Positions 33,981 through 42,513 of a stretch of 64,000 bases of DNA are shown here, in pieces. The stretch spans positions 1-64,000 of the forward strand of contig NZ_LZIS01000157.1 of NCBI RefSeq assembly GCF_001667015.1, written 5' to 3'. How positions within the stretch are numbered: position 1 is the first letter of the stretch; each line of letters opens with the position of its first letter. Origin of the DNA: Mycobacterium sp. E3198. GTDB lineage: Bacteria > Actinomycetota > Actinomycetes > Mycobacteriales > Mycobacteriaceae. The position numbers and the translations under genes were made by a program. Under the pieces are notes generated by a model. The model saw nothing but the letters and a program-made list of their open reading frames with translations, was not told where the DNA came from and did no database searches.

Positions 33981-34691
33981 ATGTTCGCCCGGTACGCGTA
34001 CGCCCCCAACGCCCTGGGCTACTGCGGGCCACCACTGGGGGCGACCCTGCGCGACGGTTCCGTCGAGGAGGTGCGGCGCGCGGCGACCGGGTTCTCCGGG
34101 GCCTGGCCGTACCTGCGGGTGCTCTCCGAGCTGACCGGCATCGCCGACCCGCTGGACTACCGGCTCGTCGAATCCTATTGGCTCGGTGGCGGCGTCGGCG
34201 CCGGCCTGGACCCGCAGGACTTCCTCGACGCGCTGCTGGGCATCATCGGCCCGCAGGCCGGCCGCTACTGGTCGCACCTGACGGGCGATCTCGCCCACGA
34301 GGCCGCCGCCAACCATGGCTTTCACGTCTTCGGCGTGTACCCCTGGACGCGGTTTCTCGGCCGCGGCATGGACGAGCACCCGCTGGGCGTGCTCGACAAT
34401 TGCCGAATCACCTGGGGCACAGTCGTTTCCCGCGCCGCCGATGCTGTCGAGGTCATGTGTCGGCGGCTCGTGTGGGACGGTCGGGCGCTGAGGCTGTCCG
34501 AGCCCTCGGTCCGCCCGCTCGACGTCTGGGCCGACGGCTACAGCGCCGTGCCCGACGTGGCGCTCGGCGACGAGGTCGCGGTGCACTGGGGCCGGCTGTG
34601 CGGCCGGCTCTCGCCGGAGCAGGTGGGCGCTCTCGCCGACAGCACCGACCGCCAGCTGCGGGTGACCAGTCAACGGCTCGCGCCCGTCTAG
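33981..34691 (+). CDS. Hydrogenase-associated conserved protein (DUF6390 type)
   Basis: A 236-residue protein of unknown function, in the family I recall as DUF6390, always near group 1h hydrogenase genes. Segments are MFARYAYAPNALGYCGPPLG, AWPYLRVLSELTGIADPLDY, RLVESYWLGGGVGAGLDP and GFHVFGVYPWTRFLGRGMDE. No metal motif or membrane segment is seen. ATG 33981 was chosen; an in-frame TTG at 33942 overlaps the hypD stop and could be the true start (13 residues more). It is the last hydrogenase-linked gene of the run and ends 10 bp before the phosphodiesterase gene. Confidence 0.82.
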   Translation: MFARYAYAPNALGYCGPPLGATLRDGSVEEVRRAATGFSGAWPYLRVLSELTGIADPLDYRLVESYWLGGGVGAGLDPQDFLDALLGIIGPQAGRYWSHLTGDLAHEAAANHGFHVFGVYPWTRFLGRGMDEHPLGVLDNCRITWGTVVSRAADAVEVMCRRLVWDGRALRLSEPSVRPLDVWADGYSAVPDVALGDEVAVHWGRLCGRLSPEQVGALADSTDRQLRVTSQRLAPV

Positions 34692-34701
34692 TCTTGGCCC
34701 C

Positions 34702-35814
34702 GTGCCCCATTCGATCTGCGACGTGCTGCCCGCCGCGGCAGCCGTGCTCGGGGCCCCGGGCGCGGTGGACCGCCTGGGCCTGACGGAGTCGGTCGGCGCC
34801 AAAGACCGCGTCGCGGTCGTGCTGGTCGACGGGCTGGGCTGGCACCTGCTACCGCAGCTGGCCGGGAGTGCGCCCCTGCTGGCCTCGGTGCTCGCCGGCG
34901 ACACCGGGCGGCTCACCGAACTCGCCAGCACCTTCCCGTCGACCACGCCGAGCAGCCTGGTGTCGCTCGGCACCGGGGCGCGACCCGGCGAGCACGGCAT
35001 CCTGGGTTTCACGCTCAACGTGCCCGGCACCGACCGGGTGCTCACCCACATCGTGTGGCGCGACGACCCGCCGCACGCCGAATGGCAGCCGCTGCCCACC
35101 TGGTTCGGGCGGCTGGAGCGGGCCGGCATCGCCGCGCGCGCCGTGCTGCCCGCGGCGTTCATGGGCAGCGGGCTGACCGATGCGGCCTATCGCGGCGCCC
35201 GGTTTCGCCCGACACACCCGGCGGACGGCTACGCCGCGGAGCTGATCGCCGAGCTGAACGCGGCGCCCGGGCTGGTCTACGGCTACGCCGCCGACCTGGA
35301 CACCGCGGCCCACCTGTTCGGCATCGGTTCGCAGCAGTGGCACGAGGCGGCCGCCCGGGTCGACGGCCTGCTCACCCGGCTGGTCGAGGTCCTGCCGCCC
35401 GACGCGGCGTTGTTGGTGACCGCCGACCACGGCGGCCTCAACGTCGCGCCCGACGCCCGCGTCGACCTCGACGCCGAGCCCCGGCTGGGCGAGGGGGTGC
35501 GGGTGGTCGCCGGCGAGGCTCGGGTGCGCTACCTGCACACCGAACCGGGGGCCGCCGCGGACGTGCAGGCCGCCTGGAGCGAGTCGCTGCACGGCCGGGC
35601 GCAGGTGTACAGCCGCGAGCAGGCGGCGGCAACCGGGATGTTCGGGCCGGTCGACCCCGCGCACCTGGCGCGGATCGGCGACGTCGTGGTCGTCTGCACC
35701 GGCGACACCGCCGTGCTGGCGACCAGCCACGAGCCCCCGGAAATGGCTCGCCTCATCGGTTTTCACGGCGGGCCCACGCCGGCCGAGATGGCCATCCCGT
35801 TGATCGTTTTCTGA
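34702..35814 (+). CDS. Type I phosphodiesterase/nucleotide pyrophosphatase-like protein
   Basis: A 370-residue protein of the alkaline phosphatase superfamily. Motifs: VAVVLVDGLGWHLLPQLA (first metal Asp), STFPSTTPSSLVSLGTGARP (Thr/Ser nucleophile in TxP-S), GEHGILGF, YAADLDTAAHLFGIGSQQWH (metal Asp/His) and TADHGGLNVAPD (metal Asp-His). No signal peptide is evident. The GTG start lies 10 bp after the DUF6390 gene, so it may be cotranscribed, but the family is not normally linked to hydrogenases. The substrate is unknown. Confidence 0.88.
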   Translation: MPHSICDVLPAAAAVLGAPGAVDRLGLTESVGAKDRVAVVLVDGLGWHLLPQLAGSAPLLASVLAGDTGRLTELASTFPSTTPSSLVSLGTGARPGEHGILGFTLNVPGTDRVLTHIVWRDDPPHAEWQPLPTWFGRLERAGIAARAVLPAAFMGSGLTDAAYRGARFRPTHPADGYAAELIAELNAAPGLVYGYAADLDTAAHLFGIGSQQWHEAAARVDGLLTRLVEVLPPDAALLVTADHGGLNVAPDARVDLDAEPRLGEGVRVVAGEARVRYLHTEPGAAADVQAAWSESLHGRAQVYSREQAAATGMFGPVDPAHLARIGDVVVVCTGDTAVLATSHEPPEMARLIGFHGGPTPAEMAIPLIVF

Positions 35815-35836
35815 GCCGCCCGGCTGCCCCGGCGCG

Positions 35837-36190
35837 TCACCACCAGGCCATGCGGAACCGGGCTATCTCCCTCAGCCGGACGAGCGCATGCCGCACGCGC
35901 GTCCGGATCGTCGCGGGGACAAGCGACCCGCGGGCATGTCGGCGCCGACGGCCGTCCCGGCCATGTTGGGGTGCGGAGTCGGCGGTGCTGACACCCGCGA
36001 GCCACCGGGGCGCCCCTGCCAACGGGGAAGGCATCGGTTCGTGCAACGTCGGGGGCCGGCCCCCGCTGCCCGACTTTCGGCAATAGAAGCCGTTGCGATC
36101 ACGTTCCAGGGAGCCGTCCCGGGGAATCCACACCCCCGACGGGTGCTGGACAATTTGCCTGCCACAGTGGCGGCAGGTGGCCGCGTACAA
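35837..36190 (-). CDS. Small putative zinc-ribbon protein
   Basis: A 117-residue frame opening at TTG 36190 with ATCRHCGRQIVQHPSGVW and a later FYC, suggesting a zinc ribbon (CxxC plus C). The start is preceded by GGGGGGCGAAAG, a good ribosome-binding site. The C-terminal half is Arg-rich and less convincing (RTRVRHALVRLREIARFRMA). It converges with the phosphodiesterase gene. Similar short CxxCG-PSG-W proteins occur in actinobacteria, but I cannot name the family, and the reading frame is not certain. Confidence 0.45.
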   Translation of the reverse strand: MYAATCRHCGRQIVQHPSGVWIPRDGSLERDRNGFYCRKSGSGGRPPTLHEPMPSPLAGAPRWLAGVSTADSAPQHGRDGRRRRHARGSLVPATIRTRVRHALVRLREIARFRMAWW

Positions 36191-36397
36191 CTTTCGCCCC
36201 CCGTACTATTCGCTGACAGGTCTGCGGCCCCCCGACTGCATTCTGTTATGTCAACCTTACGTCGCAGACGCCACACAATGAAAGCGCGTGTTTTCAGCAC
36301 CGCGGCCGGTGCCGATCGCTTGAGGGCACCGATTGCGAGCGTTTTCACAGCTCACTCCGATCGTCCGCCAGGTTCCGCGTTGTAAGTTCGGGCCACT

Positions 36398-36823
36398 GTG
36401 AGGTTCCGAGCCGGCGGTGCGACTCCACGGTGGCGGTCGGCCATCGCGGTCGTCGCCGCGCTCGGCGCCTTCGCCGCACTCGTCGCGGGATCTTCCCTGC
36501 GGCCCCAGTTCGCCGCGGCGGCGCTGCCCGAGCCGGCGACCTGGTCGTCGGTCGTCCCCGTCGTCGGCGCGCAGGCCGGCCACGGGCAACCGCGGGCATC
36601 GCGGCCCTGGGCGCCGACCGGCAAGAAGCCGTTCCACAGCACGTGGATGACGAAAGACCGCCCACCGACGCCCGGCCGCGTGTCGCCGCCATCCGTGGGA
36701 TCACCGCTACCAGTCTCGTTCACCGCGTTGGGGTTCCAGCCCCGCGGCGCCCGGCCCCGCGCACCCGCGGCCGTCCGGGCGGACCCGGATATCCTGACGC
36801 GGTTCTGCATAGCTCGTCGCTGA
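36398..36823 (+). CDS. Hypothetical secreted protein
   Basis: A 141-residue frame from GTG 36398. The N-terminus has an Arg-rich start (RFRAGGATPRWR), a hydrophobic core AIAVVAALGAFAALVAG and an Ala-rich region FAAAA, a likely signal peptide or N-terminal anchor. The rest is Pro/Arg-rich with the C-terminus DILTRFCIARR. No domain was recognised. It lies 72 bp upstream of the PPE gene. The 207 bp before it (36191-36397) show nothing clear beyond A+T-rich patches. Confidence 0.5.
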   Translation: MRFRAGGATPRWRSAIAVVAALGAFAALVAGSSLRPQFAAAALPEPATWSSVVPVVGAQAGHGQPRASRPWAPTGKKPFHSTWMTKDRPPTPGRVSPPSVGSPLPVSFTALGFQPRGARPRAPAAVRADPDILTRFCIARR

Positions 36824-36895
36824 TCGGTCGCCGAACCGACCGTGTAACCCCTGCGTCTATCTCAGGGGAGAGTCCATGTCAAAGCAGAGGTTGTA

Positions 36896-37753
36896 ATGGA
36901 TTTCGCGACGCTGGCACCCGAGATCAGCTCCGGGCTGATGTTTTCCGGTCCCGGCGCGGGACCGATGATCCGGGCCGCCACGGCCTGGGACCGGCTGGCC
37001 GTGCGGCTGAGCACCGCGGCGGCCGACTATCGCTCGGTCCTGGCAAAACTGGGCGCCGGAGGCGGCATGGCGCCCTACCTGGGCTGGCTCGACACCGTTG
37101 CCGCGCACGCTCACCAAGCCGCCACCCAGCTCGCGGCGGCGGCCGGCGCACATCAGTCGGCGCGCACGGCGATGGTGCCCGCGCCGGCGATCACCGATAA
37201 CCGCGCGCGGCGGCGCTCGCTGGCGGCCGCGAACCGCCTGGGGCAGAACGGCCCGGCCATAGCGGACGCCGACGCCGAATACGAGCGGATGTGGGCCCGC
37301 GACGCCGGCGCCATGTATGCGTACGCCCGCGCCTCGGCCAAGGCGGCGGCGGTGACGCCGTTCTCTTCGCCGCCGGGTAACCACGGCGCGAAGACCTGGG
37401 CCCTGGCGTCGGCGCCGGACGTCGTATCGGCCGGCGCCCGCGTGATGGCAGCTATTCCCGAAGCGCTGCAGGCGCTTTCGGTGTCGCCGTCGACATCGCT
37501 GGACGCGTCGCTCGCGTCGGCGACGCCCGCGCTGTCGAGGCTGAGTTCGCTGTCGGCACCGACGGACCTCGCGATCAGCCACCTGAACTCGCGCAACAAG
37601 CGGGCGGCGCTGAGCGCATTGTTCCCCAAGCCCGCACGCCCCGAGTCGATCCCGGGTTTCGGTCGCGCCACGTCGATCGGCCGGTTGTCCGCGCCACAGG
37701 CCTGGGCGACGGCCACGGCGCGGAACCGCGACCCGGCGGTCAGAGCGGGGTGA
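36896..37753 (+). CDS. PPE family protein with APE in place of PPE
   Basis: A 285-residue PPE protein, likely exported by an ESX/type VII system. The N-terminus reads MDFATLAPEISSGLMFSGPG, so the first Pro of the family's Pro-Pro-Glu is Ala. The roughly 180-residue PPE domain is otherwise normal: MIRAATAWDRLAVRLSTAAA and YERMWARDAGAMYAYARASA. The C-terminus SAPQAWATATA recalls the SVPxxW region of the PPE-SVP subgroup. No PE partner or ESX gene is nearby. It overlaps the convergent SDR gene by 14 bp at its 3' end. Confidence 0.9.
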   Translation: MDFATLAPEISSGLMFSGPGAGPMIRAATAWDRLAVRLSTAAADYRSVLAKLGAGGGMAPYLGWLDTVAAHAHQAATQLAAAAGAHQSARTAMVPAPAITDNRARRRSLAAANRLGQNGPAIADADAEYERMWARDAGAMYAYARASAKAAAVTPFSSPPGNHGAKTWALASAPDVVSAGARVMAAIPEALQALSVSPSTSLDASLASATPALSRLSSLSAPTDLAISHLNSRNKRAALSALFPKPARPESIPGFGRATSIGRLSAPQAWATATARNRDPAVRAG

Positions 37754-38516
37754 CGTAGGCCGAGCTGATGCCGCCGTCGACCAGGAACGTCGACGCCGTG
37801 ATGAAGGACGCGTCGTCGCTGGCCAGAAAGGCCACCGCGGCGGCGATCTCGTCGGGCTCGGCGAAGCGGCCCAGCGGCACGTGCACCAGGCGGCGAGCGG
37901 CCCGCTCGGGATCCTTGGCGAAAAGCTCTTGCAGCAGCGGGGTGTTGACCGGCCCCGGGCACAGCGCGTTGACGCGGATGCCCTGCCGGGCGAACTGCAC
38001 ACCCAGCTCCCGCGACATGGCCAGCACGCCGCCCTTGGAGGCGGTGTAGGAGATCTGCGAGGTGGCCGAGCCCAGCACCGCGACGAACGACGCCGTGTTG
38101 ATGATCGATCCCCTGCCGAAAGGCACCATGTGCCGCAGCGCCGCCCGGCAACACAGGTACACCGAGGTGAGGTTGACGTCCTGGACCCGTTGCCACGCCG
38201 CGAGCTCGGTGTTCTCGATCAGGTCGTCCTCGGGTGGTGAGATGCCGGCGTTGTTGAACGCGATGTCGACCCAGCCGTAGGCCTCGGCCGCGGCGTCGAA
38301 CAGCGCGTTGACGGCGTCCTCGTCCGAGACATCGGTGGGCACGAACACACCGGACAGCTCCTCGGCCACCGCCGCACCGGCGTCGCGGTCGACGTCGCCG
38401 ACGACGATGCTCGCGCCTTCCGCCCGCATCCGCCGGGCCGCGGCCAACCCGATGCCGCCGGCGCCCCCGGTGATGACCGCGACCCGGCCGGCCAGCCGTT
38501 GCGTCAGGTCCATCAC
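37740..38516 (-). CDS. Short-chain dehydrogenase/reductase
   Basis: A 258-residue classical SDR. The NAD-binding TGGAGGIGLAAARRM (TGxxxGxG) is followed by the ADH-type NNAGIS and the active-site YTASKGG (Tyr-x-x-x-Lys), with Ser upstream in NTASFVAVLGS. D38-like residues (VVGDVDRD) favour NAD. It overlaps the aldehyde dehydrogenase gene by 4 bp, so the two probably oxidise an alcohol or amine-derived intermediate in series. It corresponds by position to M. tuberculosis Rv2857c. Confidence 0.93.
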   Translation of the reverse strand: MMDLTQRLAGRVAVITGGAGGIGLAAARRMRAEGASIVVGDVDRDAGAAVAEELSGVFVPTDVSDEDAVNALFDAAAEAYGWVDIAFNNAGISPPEDDLIENTELAAWQRVQDVNLTSVYLCCRAALRHMVPFGRGSIINTASFVAVLGSATSQISYTASKGGVLAMSRELGVQFARQGIRVNALCPGPVNTPLLQELFAKDPERAARRLVHVPLGRFAEPDEIAAAVAFLASDDASFITASTFLVDGGISSAYVTPL

Positions 38517-39880
38517 GAATCCTCCTTGACGGCGATGAACACGTTCTTGGTCTCGGTGAACTGCAGTGGCGCGTCGGGGCCGAGCTCGCGGCCCAGGCCG
38601 GACTGCTTGAAACCACCAAACGGCGTGTGGTAGCGCACCGACGAGTGCGAGTTCACCGACAGGTTGCCGGACTCGATCGCCCGCGACACCCGCAGTGCGC
38701 GGGACAGGTCGTCGGTCCAGATCGACCCCGACAGGCCGTAGACGGTGTCGTTGGCCAGCGCGATGGCGTCGGCCTCGTCATCGAACGGCAACACGGTGAC
38801 GACCGGGCCGAAGATCTCCTCGGTGACGCTGCGGTCGGTGCGCCGCGGCGTGAGGACCGTTGGGGGGAACCAGAATCCGGGGCCCGACGGCGCCGTGCCG
38901 CGGAAGGCGACGGGCGCGTCGTCGGGCACGTACGCGGCCACCCGGGCGCGGTGCTCCCGAGAAACCAACGGACCCATCTCGGTGTCGCGCGAGGCGGGGT
39001 CCCCGACGGCGACGGCCCGCACCGCGGGCTCGAGCAACTCCATGAACCGGTCATACACGTTGCGCTGCACCAGGATCCGGCTGCGCGCGCAGCAGTCCTG
39101 CCCGGCGTTGTCGAACACCCCGGCGGGCGCGGTCGCCGCCGCGCGCTGAAGGTCGCAATCGCCGAAGACGATGTTGGCGCTCTTGCCGCCCAATTCCAGC
39201 GTCACGCGCTTGACGTTGGCCGCCGCGCCGGCCATCACCCGCTTGCCCACCTCGGTGGAGCCGGTGAACACGACCTTGCGCACCCCCGGGTGGGTGACGA
39301 ACCGCTCCCCCACCACCGCGCCCCTGCCGGGCAGCACCTGCAGCAGGTCCGCGTCGAGCCCGGCCCGCACCGCCAGCTCGCCGAGCCGGATCGTGGTCAG
39401 CGGCGTCCACTCGGCGGGCTTGACCAGGACCGCGTTGCCGGCGGCGAGCGCGGGGCCGATGCTCCAGGACGCGATCGGCATCGGGAAGTTCCACGGCGTG
39501 ATCACGCCGATGACACCCAGCGGCTCGTTGAAGGTGATGTCGAGCCCGCCGGCGACCGGAATCTGCCTGCCGGACAGGCGCTCCGGGCTGCCGGCGTAGA
39601 ACGTCAGCACGTCGCGGACGTGGCCGGCCTCCCATTCGGCCGAGGCGATCGGGTGCCCGGAGTTGGCCACCTCGAGTGCGGCCAGTTCGTCGGTGTGGGC
39701 GTCGACGGCGGCCGCGAAGGCGCGCAGGCCTTCCGCGCGCCCTGCCGGGGACAACCGGGCCCAGCGCCGCTGGGCCGCCGCGGCGCGGGCCACGGCGTCG
39801 TCGACCGCGGCGGCGTCGACGAGGTCGACCGACGTCAGCACCTCCTCGGTCGCGGGGTTGACCAGTTGCGTTGCGGTCAT
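38513..39880 (-). CDS. aldC: Aldehyde dehydrogenase
   Basis: A 455-residue NAD(P)-dependent aldehyde dehydrogenase. It has PWNFPMPIASWSIGPALAAG, VFTGSTEVGKRVMAGAA, the Glu motif LELGGKSANIVF and the catalytic Cys region NAGQDCCARSRILV. The ATG at 39880 gives the start MTATQLVNPATEEVLT and the same length as M. tuberculosis AldC; the longer upstream frame is not homologous. It sits between the SDR and amidotransferase genes with 4-bp overlaps at both ends, a layout seen in putrescine/amine degradation groups. Confidence 0.94.
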   Translation of the reverse strand: MTATQLVNPATEEVLTSVDLVDAAAVDDAVARAAAAQRRWARLSPAGRAEGLRAFAAAVDAHTDELAALEVANSGHPIASAEWEAGHVRDVLTFYAGSPERLSGRQIPVAGGLDITFNEPLGVIGVITPWNFPMPIASWSIGPALAAGNAVLVKPAEWTPLTTIRLGELAVRAGLDADLLQVLPGRGAVVGERFVTHPGVRKVVFTGSTEVGKRVMAGAAANVKRVTLELGGKSANIVFGDCDLQRAAATAPAGVFDNAGQDCCARSRILVQRNVYDRFMELLEPAVRAVAVGDPASRDTEMGPLVSREHRARVAAYVPDDAPVAFRGTAPSGPGFWFPPTVLTPRRTDRSVTEEIFGPVVTVLPFDDEADAIALANDTVYGLSGSIWTDDLSRALRVSRAIESGNLSVNSHSSVRYHTPFGGFKQSGLGRELGPDAPLQFTETKNVFIAVKEDS

Positions 39881-40617
39881 CGGCTTTCCGCGTACGATCG
39901 CGCGGCCTGCACCACCGCCTTGAATAGCCGTAGGTCGTCGAGCGACTTCTCCGGATGCCACTGCACCGCAAGGACGAACGCCTCGCCGGGCAGCTCTACC
40001 GCCTCGACCACGCCGTCGGCGTCCCGCGCGCTGACCACCAGGGGATCGCCGACCGTGTCGATGGCCTGGTGGTGGTAGCAGGGCGCATCGGCGGATTCGC
40101 CGAGCAGCGCGGCCAGCCGGGTGCCGGCCACGGTGCGGACCGGCAACCTGGTGAACACCCCGTTGCCCGCGCGATGGCCGTTGTGGCCCAGCACCTCTGG
40201 GAGATGCTGGTGCAGCGTGCCGCCGAACGCGACGTTGAGGACCTGGGCGCCGCGACAGATGCCCAGCACCGGTAGCCCGCGGTCCAGCGCGCCGCGCAGC
40301 AGCGTCAGCTCGAGGCCGTCGCGGTCGGTGCGGGGCGCGTCGGTGGCCGGATGCGGCTCCTGGCCGTAGTGGGCGGGGTTCACGTCATAGCCCCCGGTGA
40401 TCACCAGCGCGTCCAGGCTGTCCAGCAGCACAGCGGCCGTCTCGGCGTCCATCGGCTGCGGCGGCAGCAGTGTGGCGATGCCGCCGGCCATGACGATGCC
40501 CTCGAAGTAATCGGCGGGCAGGTACCCCGCGGCAATGTCCCAGATCCCCGTTCGTATTTGCTCGAGATAACAGGTCAGGCCGATCACGGGCCTCGCCCTA
40601 CAGGCGTTCAAACCCAC
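39877..40617 (-). CDS. Class I glutamine amidotransferase-like hydrolase (PuuD type)
   Basis: A 246-residue gamma-glutamyl hydrolase of the PuuD type. It has LVITGGYDVNPAHYGQEPHP, the nucleophile elbow PVLGICRGAQVLNVAFGGTL with catalytic Cys, and VLAVQWHPEKSLDD with the His-x-Glu pair. PuuD releases GABA from gamma-glutamyl-GABA. With glnA4 next to it and aldC downstream, a gamma-glutamylated amine pathway is plausible. The GTG at 40617 overlaps glnA4 by 20 bp; GTG 40587 with a good ribosome site is an alternative start. Confidence 0.9.
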   Translation of the reverse strand: MGLNACRARPVIGLTCYLEQIRTGIWDIAAGYLPADYFEGIVMAGGIATLLPPQPMDAETAAVLLDSLDALVITGGYDVNPAHYGQEPHPATDAPRTDRDGLELTLLRGALDRGLPVLGICRGAQVLNVAFGGTLHQHLPEVLGHNGHRAGNGVFTRLPVRTVAGTRLAALLGESADAPCYHHQAIDTVGDPLVVSARDADGVVEAVELPGEAFVLAVQWHPEKSLDDLRLFKAVVQAARSYAESR

Positions 40618-41968
40618 GCATCCTCTCCCAGTCGGTGACCGCCGCGTTGAAGGCCGCCAACTCCACGCGGGCGTTGTTCAGGTAGTGCGCGACGACGTCG
40701 TCGCCGAACGCCTCCCGCGCCAGCGCCGACGCCCCGAACGCCGCGGCCGCATCCGCCAACGTGGTGGGCAGCCGCTCGAGATCGGTTGCCTGGTAGGCGT
40801 TGCCGACGTAGGGGGCGGGGGGTTCGAGGCCCCGCTCGATACCATACAGCCCCCCGGCGATCAGGGCGGCCACCGCGAGGTAGGGGTTGACGTCGCCGCC
40901 GGGGACCCGGCACTCGACGCGGATGTTGCGCCCGTGCCCGACCACCCGCAGCGCGCAGGTGCGGTTGTCCAGGCCCCAGGCCACCGCCGTCGGCGCAAAA
41001 CTGCCGTCGGCAAAACGCTTGTAGGAGTTGATGTTCGGCGCGTAGAACAGGGTCAACTCGCGCACGGTGGCGAGCAGGCCGGCGAGGAAACTGCCGAACG
41101 TCGCCGACATGCCGTGCGGGCGGCCGCCGTCGTCGAACACGGCGGCGCCGTCCCCGTCGCGCAGCGACAGATGGATGTGGCAACTGTTGCCTTCGGCCTC
41201 ATCGTATTTCGCCATGAACGTCAGGCTCTTGCCGTGCCGGTCGGCGATCTCCTTGGCGCCGTTCTTGTAGATGGCGTGGTTGTCGCAGGTGACCATCGCC
41301 TCGTCGTAGCGGAAGCCGATTTCCTGCTGGCCCCTGTTGCATTCGCCCTTGACGGCCTCGAAGCGCAGGCCCGCCCCCTCCATGCCCAGCCGGATGTCGC
41401 GCAGCAGCGGCTCCATCCGCGCCGACGCCAGCATCGCGTAGTCGATGTTGTAGTCGCTGGCCGGTGTCAGCCCGCGATAGCCGCCGGCCCAGGCCGCGCG
41501 GTATGACTCGTCGAACACGATGAACTCCAGCTCGGTGGCGACGTCGGCGATCAGCCCGCGCGCGCCCAGCCGCTCGAGCTGGCGGCGCAGGATCGCCCGG
41601 GGCGCCACGGCGACCTCGCCGCCGCCGGCCCAGCCGAGGTCGGCGATCACCAGCGCGGTCGCGTGCAGCCACGGGGTGAGCCGCAGCGTGGACAGATCCG
41701 GCGTCATCACCATGTCGCCGTAACCGGTCTCCCAGCCCGACATCGCATAGCCGGGCACGGTGTTCATCTCGACATCGACCGCCAGCAGGTAGCTGCAGCA
41801 CTCGGCCCCGTGCGCGGCCACCTCCTCGACGAACAGCCCGGCCGCCATGCGCTTGCCGACCAGCCGGCCCTGCATGTCGGCGAACGCCACGATGACGGTG
41901 TCCACCGCGCCGCGTTGCACCAGCTGTTCCAGCGCGGCCAGCGACAGCATCGCGGACGGCGCTACCAC
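40598..41968 (-). CDS. glnA4: Glutamine synthetase-like protein GlnA4
   Basis: A 456-residue member of the glutamine synthetase superfamily (GlnA4/PuuA-like). It has FADMQGRLVGKRM, the metal-binding ATELEFIVFDESY, FMAKYDEAEGNSCHIHLSLR and NRTCALRVVGHGRNIRVECR. Adenylylation-type sequences of GlnA1 are not evident. GlnA3/GlnA4-type enzymes in actinobacteria attach glutamate to polyamines or monoamines. The GTG at 41968 overlaps the stop of the upstream gene by 7 bp and gives nearly the M. tuberculosis length of 457. Confidence 0.93.
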   Translation of the reverse strand: MVAPSAMLSLAALEQLVQRGAVDTVIVAFADMQGRLVGKRMAAGLFVEEVAAHGAECCSYLLAVDVEMNTVPGYAMSGWETGYGDMVMTPDLSTLRLTPWLHATALVIADLGWAGGGEVAVAPRAILRRQLERLGARGLIADVATELEFIVFDESYRAAWAGGYRGLTPASDYNIDYAMLASARMEPLLRDIRLGMEGAGLRFEAVKGECNRGQQEIGFRYDEAMVTCDNHAIYKNGAKEIADRHGKSLTFMAKYDEAEGNSCHIHLSLRDGDGAAVFDDGGRPHGMSATFGSFLAGLLATVRELTLFYAPNINSYKRFADGSFAPTAVAWGLDNRTCALRVVGHGRNIRVECRVPGGDVNPYLAVAALIAGGLYGIERGLEPPAPYVGNAYQATDLERLPTTLADAAAAFGASALAREAFGDDVVAHYLNNARVELAAFNAAVTDWERMRGFERL

Positions 41969-42513
41969 GTGCTGGTGCGCAAGACGATCTCGGCGGCCAA
42001 CTGCGCCGTCGACTCCTGCGCGGTGCGCCGGCCCAAATCCACCACGCGGTACTCGGCGTAGACGTACCGCTGGCTGGCGGTGGCCGCCGCCCGGGCGGCG
42101 GGGGAGCTGACCAGCACCGTGGTGCCGATTTCCACTGGCGGGCAGTGCTCGTCGAGAACCACTCCCTTGGGGTCGGGCACCCGCGGATGCCCGCGGTCGA
42201 TCACGATCAGGCCCACGAACCGGCCCAGCCGGGTCGCCGCCAGCTCCCAGGCCAGCTCGCCGCCGGCGCGGTCGCCGAACACCACGGCCCAGCGAATCCC
42301 CAGCGCATCGAGGATGCCGACGACCGATTTGGCGGTCAGCCGCTGATCGAGGCCGATGACGACGGTCCGCAGGGAGGCGGTGTGCAGGCGCTCGCATACC
42401 GCGTCGTACGCGACGGGCGCGCGCGCCTGGTCGCCGAGGATGACGACGACGACGCCCTTTTCCGGACCTGCCACGGCCACCGGGACCGGAAATCCGTCGA
42501 GCGTGTTCATCAT
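41962..42513 (-). CDS. Alpha/beta hydrolase-fold protein, probably not a standard hydrolase
   Basis: A 183-residue protein with an alpha/beta hydrolase-like beta-strand order: VVVVILGDQARAPVAYDAVC, then the elbow position VVFGDRAGGELAWELAA, where the usual G-x-S-x-G reads G-D-R-A-G and so lacks the nucleophile Ser. A short lid and LVSSPAARAA follow; no clear catalytic His was found. It may bind a ligand rather than hydrolyse one. It overlaps glnA4 by 7 bp and is not in the M. tuberculosis order between glnA4 and mapB as I recall it. In-frame starts at 42510 and 42522 are also possible. Confidence 0.7.
   Translation of the reverse strand: MMNTLDGFPVPVAVAGPEKGVVVVILGDQARAPVAYDAVCERLHTASLRTVVIGLDQRLTAKSVVGILDALGIRWAVVFGDRAGGELAWELAATRLGRFVGLIVIDRGHPRVPDPKGVVLDEHCPPVEIGTTVLVSSPAARAAATASQRYVYAEYRVVDLGRRTAQESTAQLAAEIVLRTSTW

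Noticed and set aside
39881..39961. N-terminal extension of the aldehyde dehydrogenase
   Set aside because: Overlaps the amidotransferase gene and lacks homology; ATG 39880 gives the standard 455 residues.
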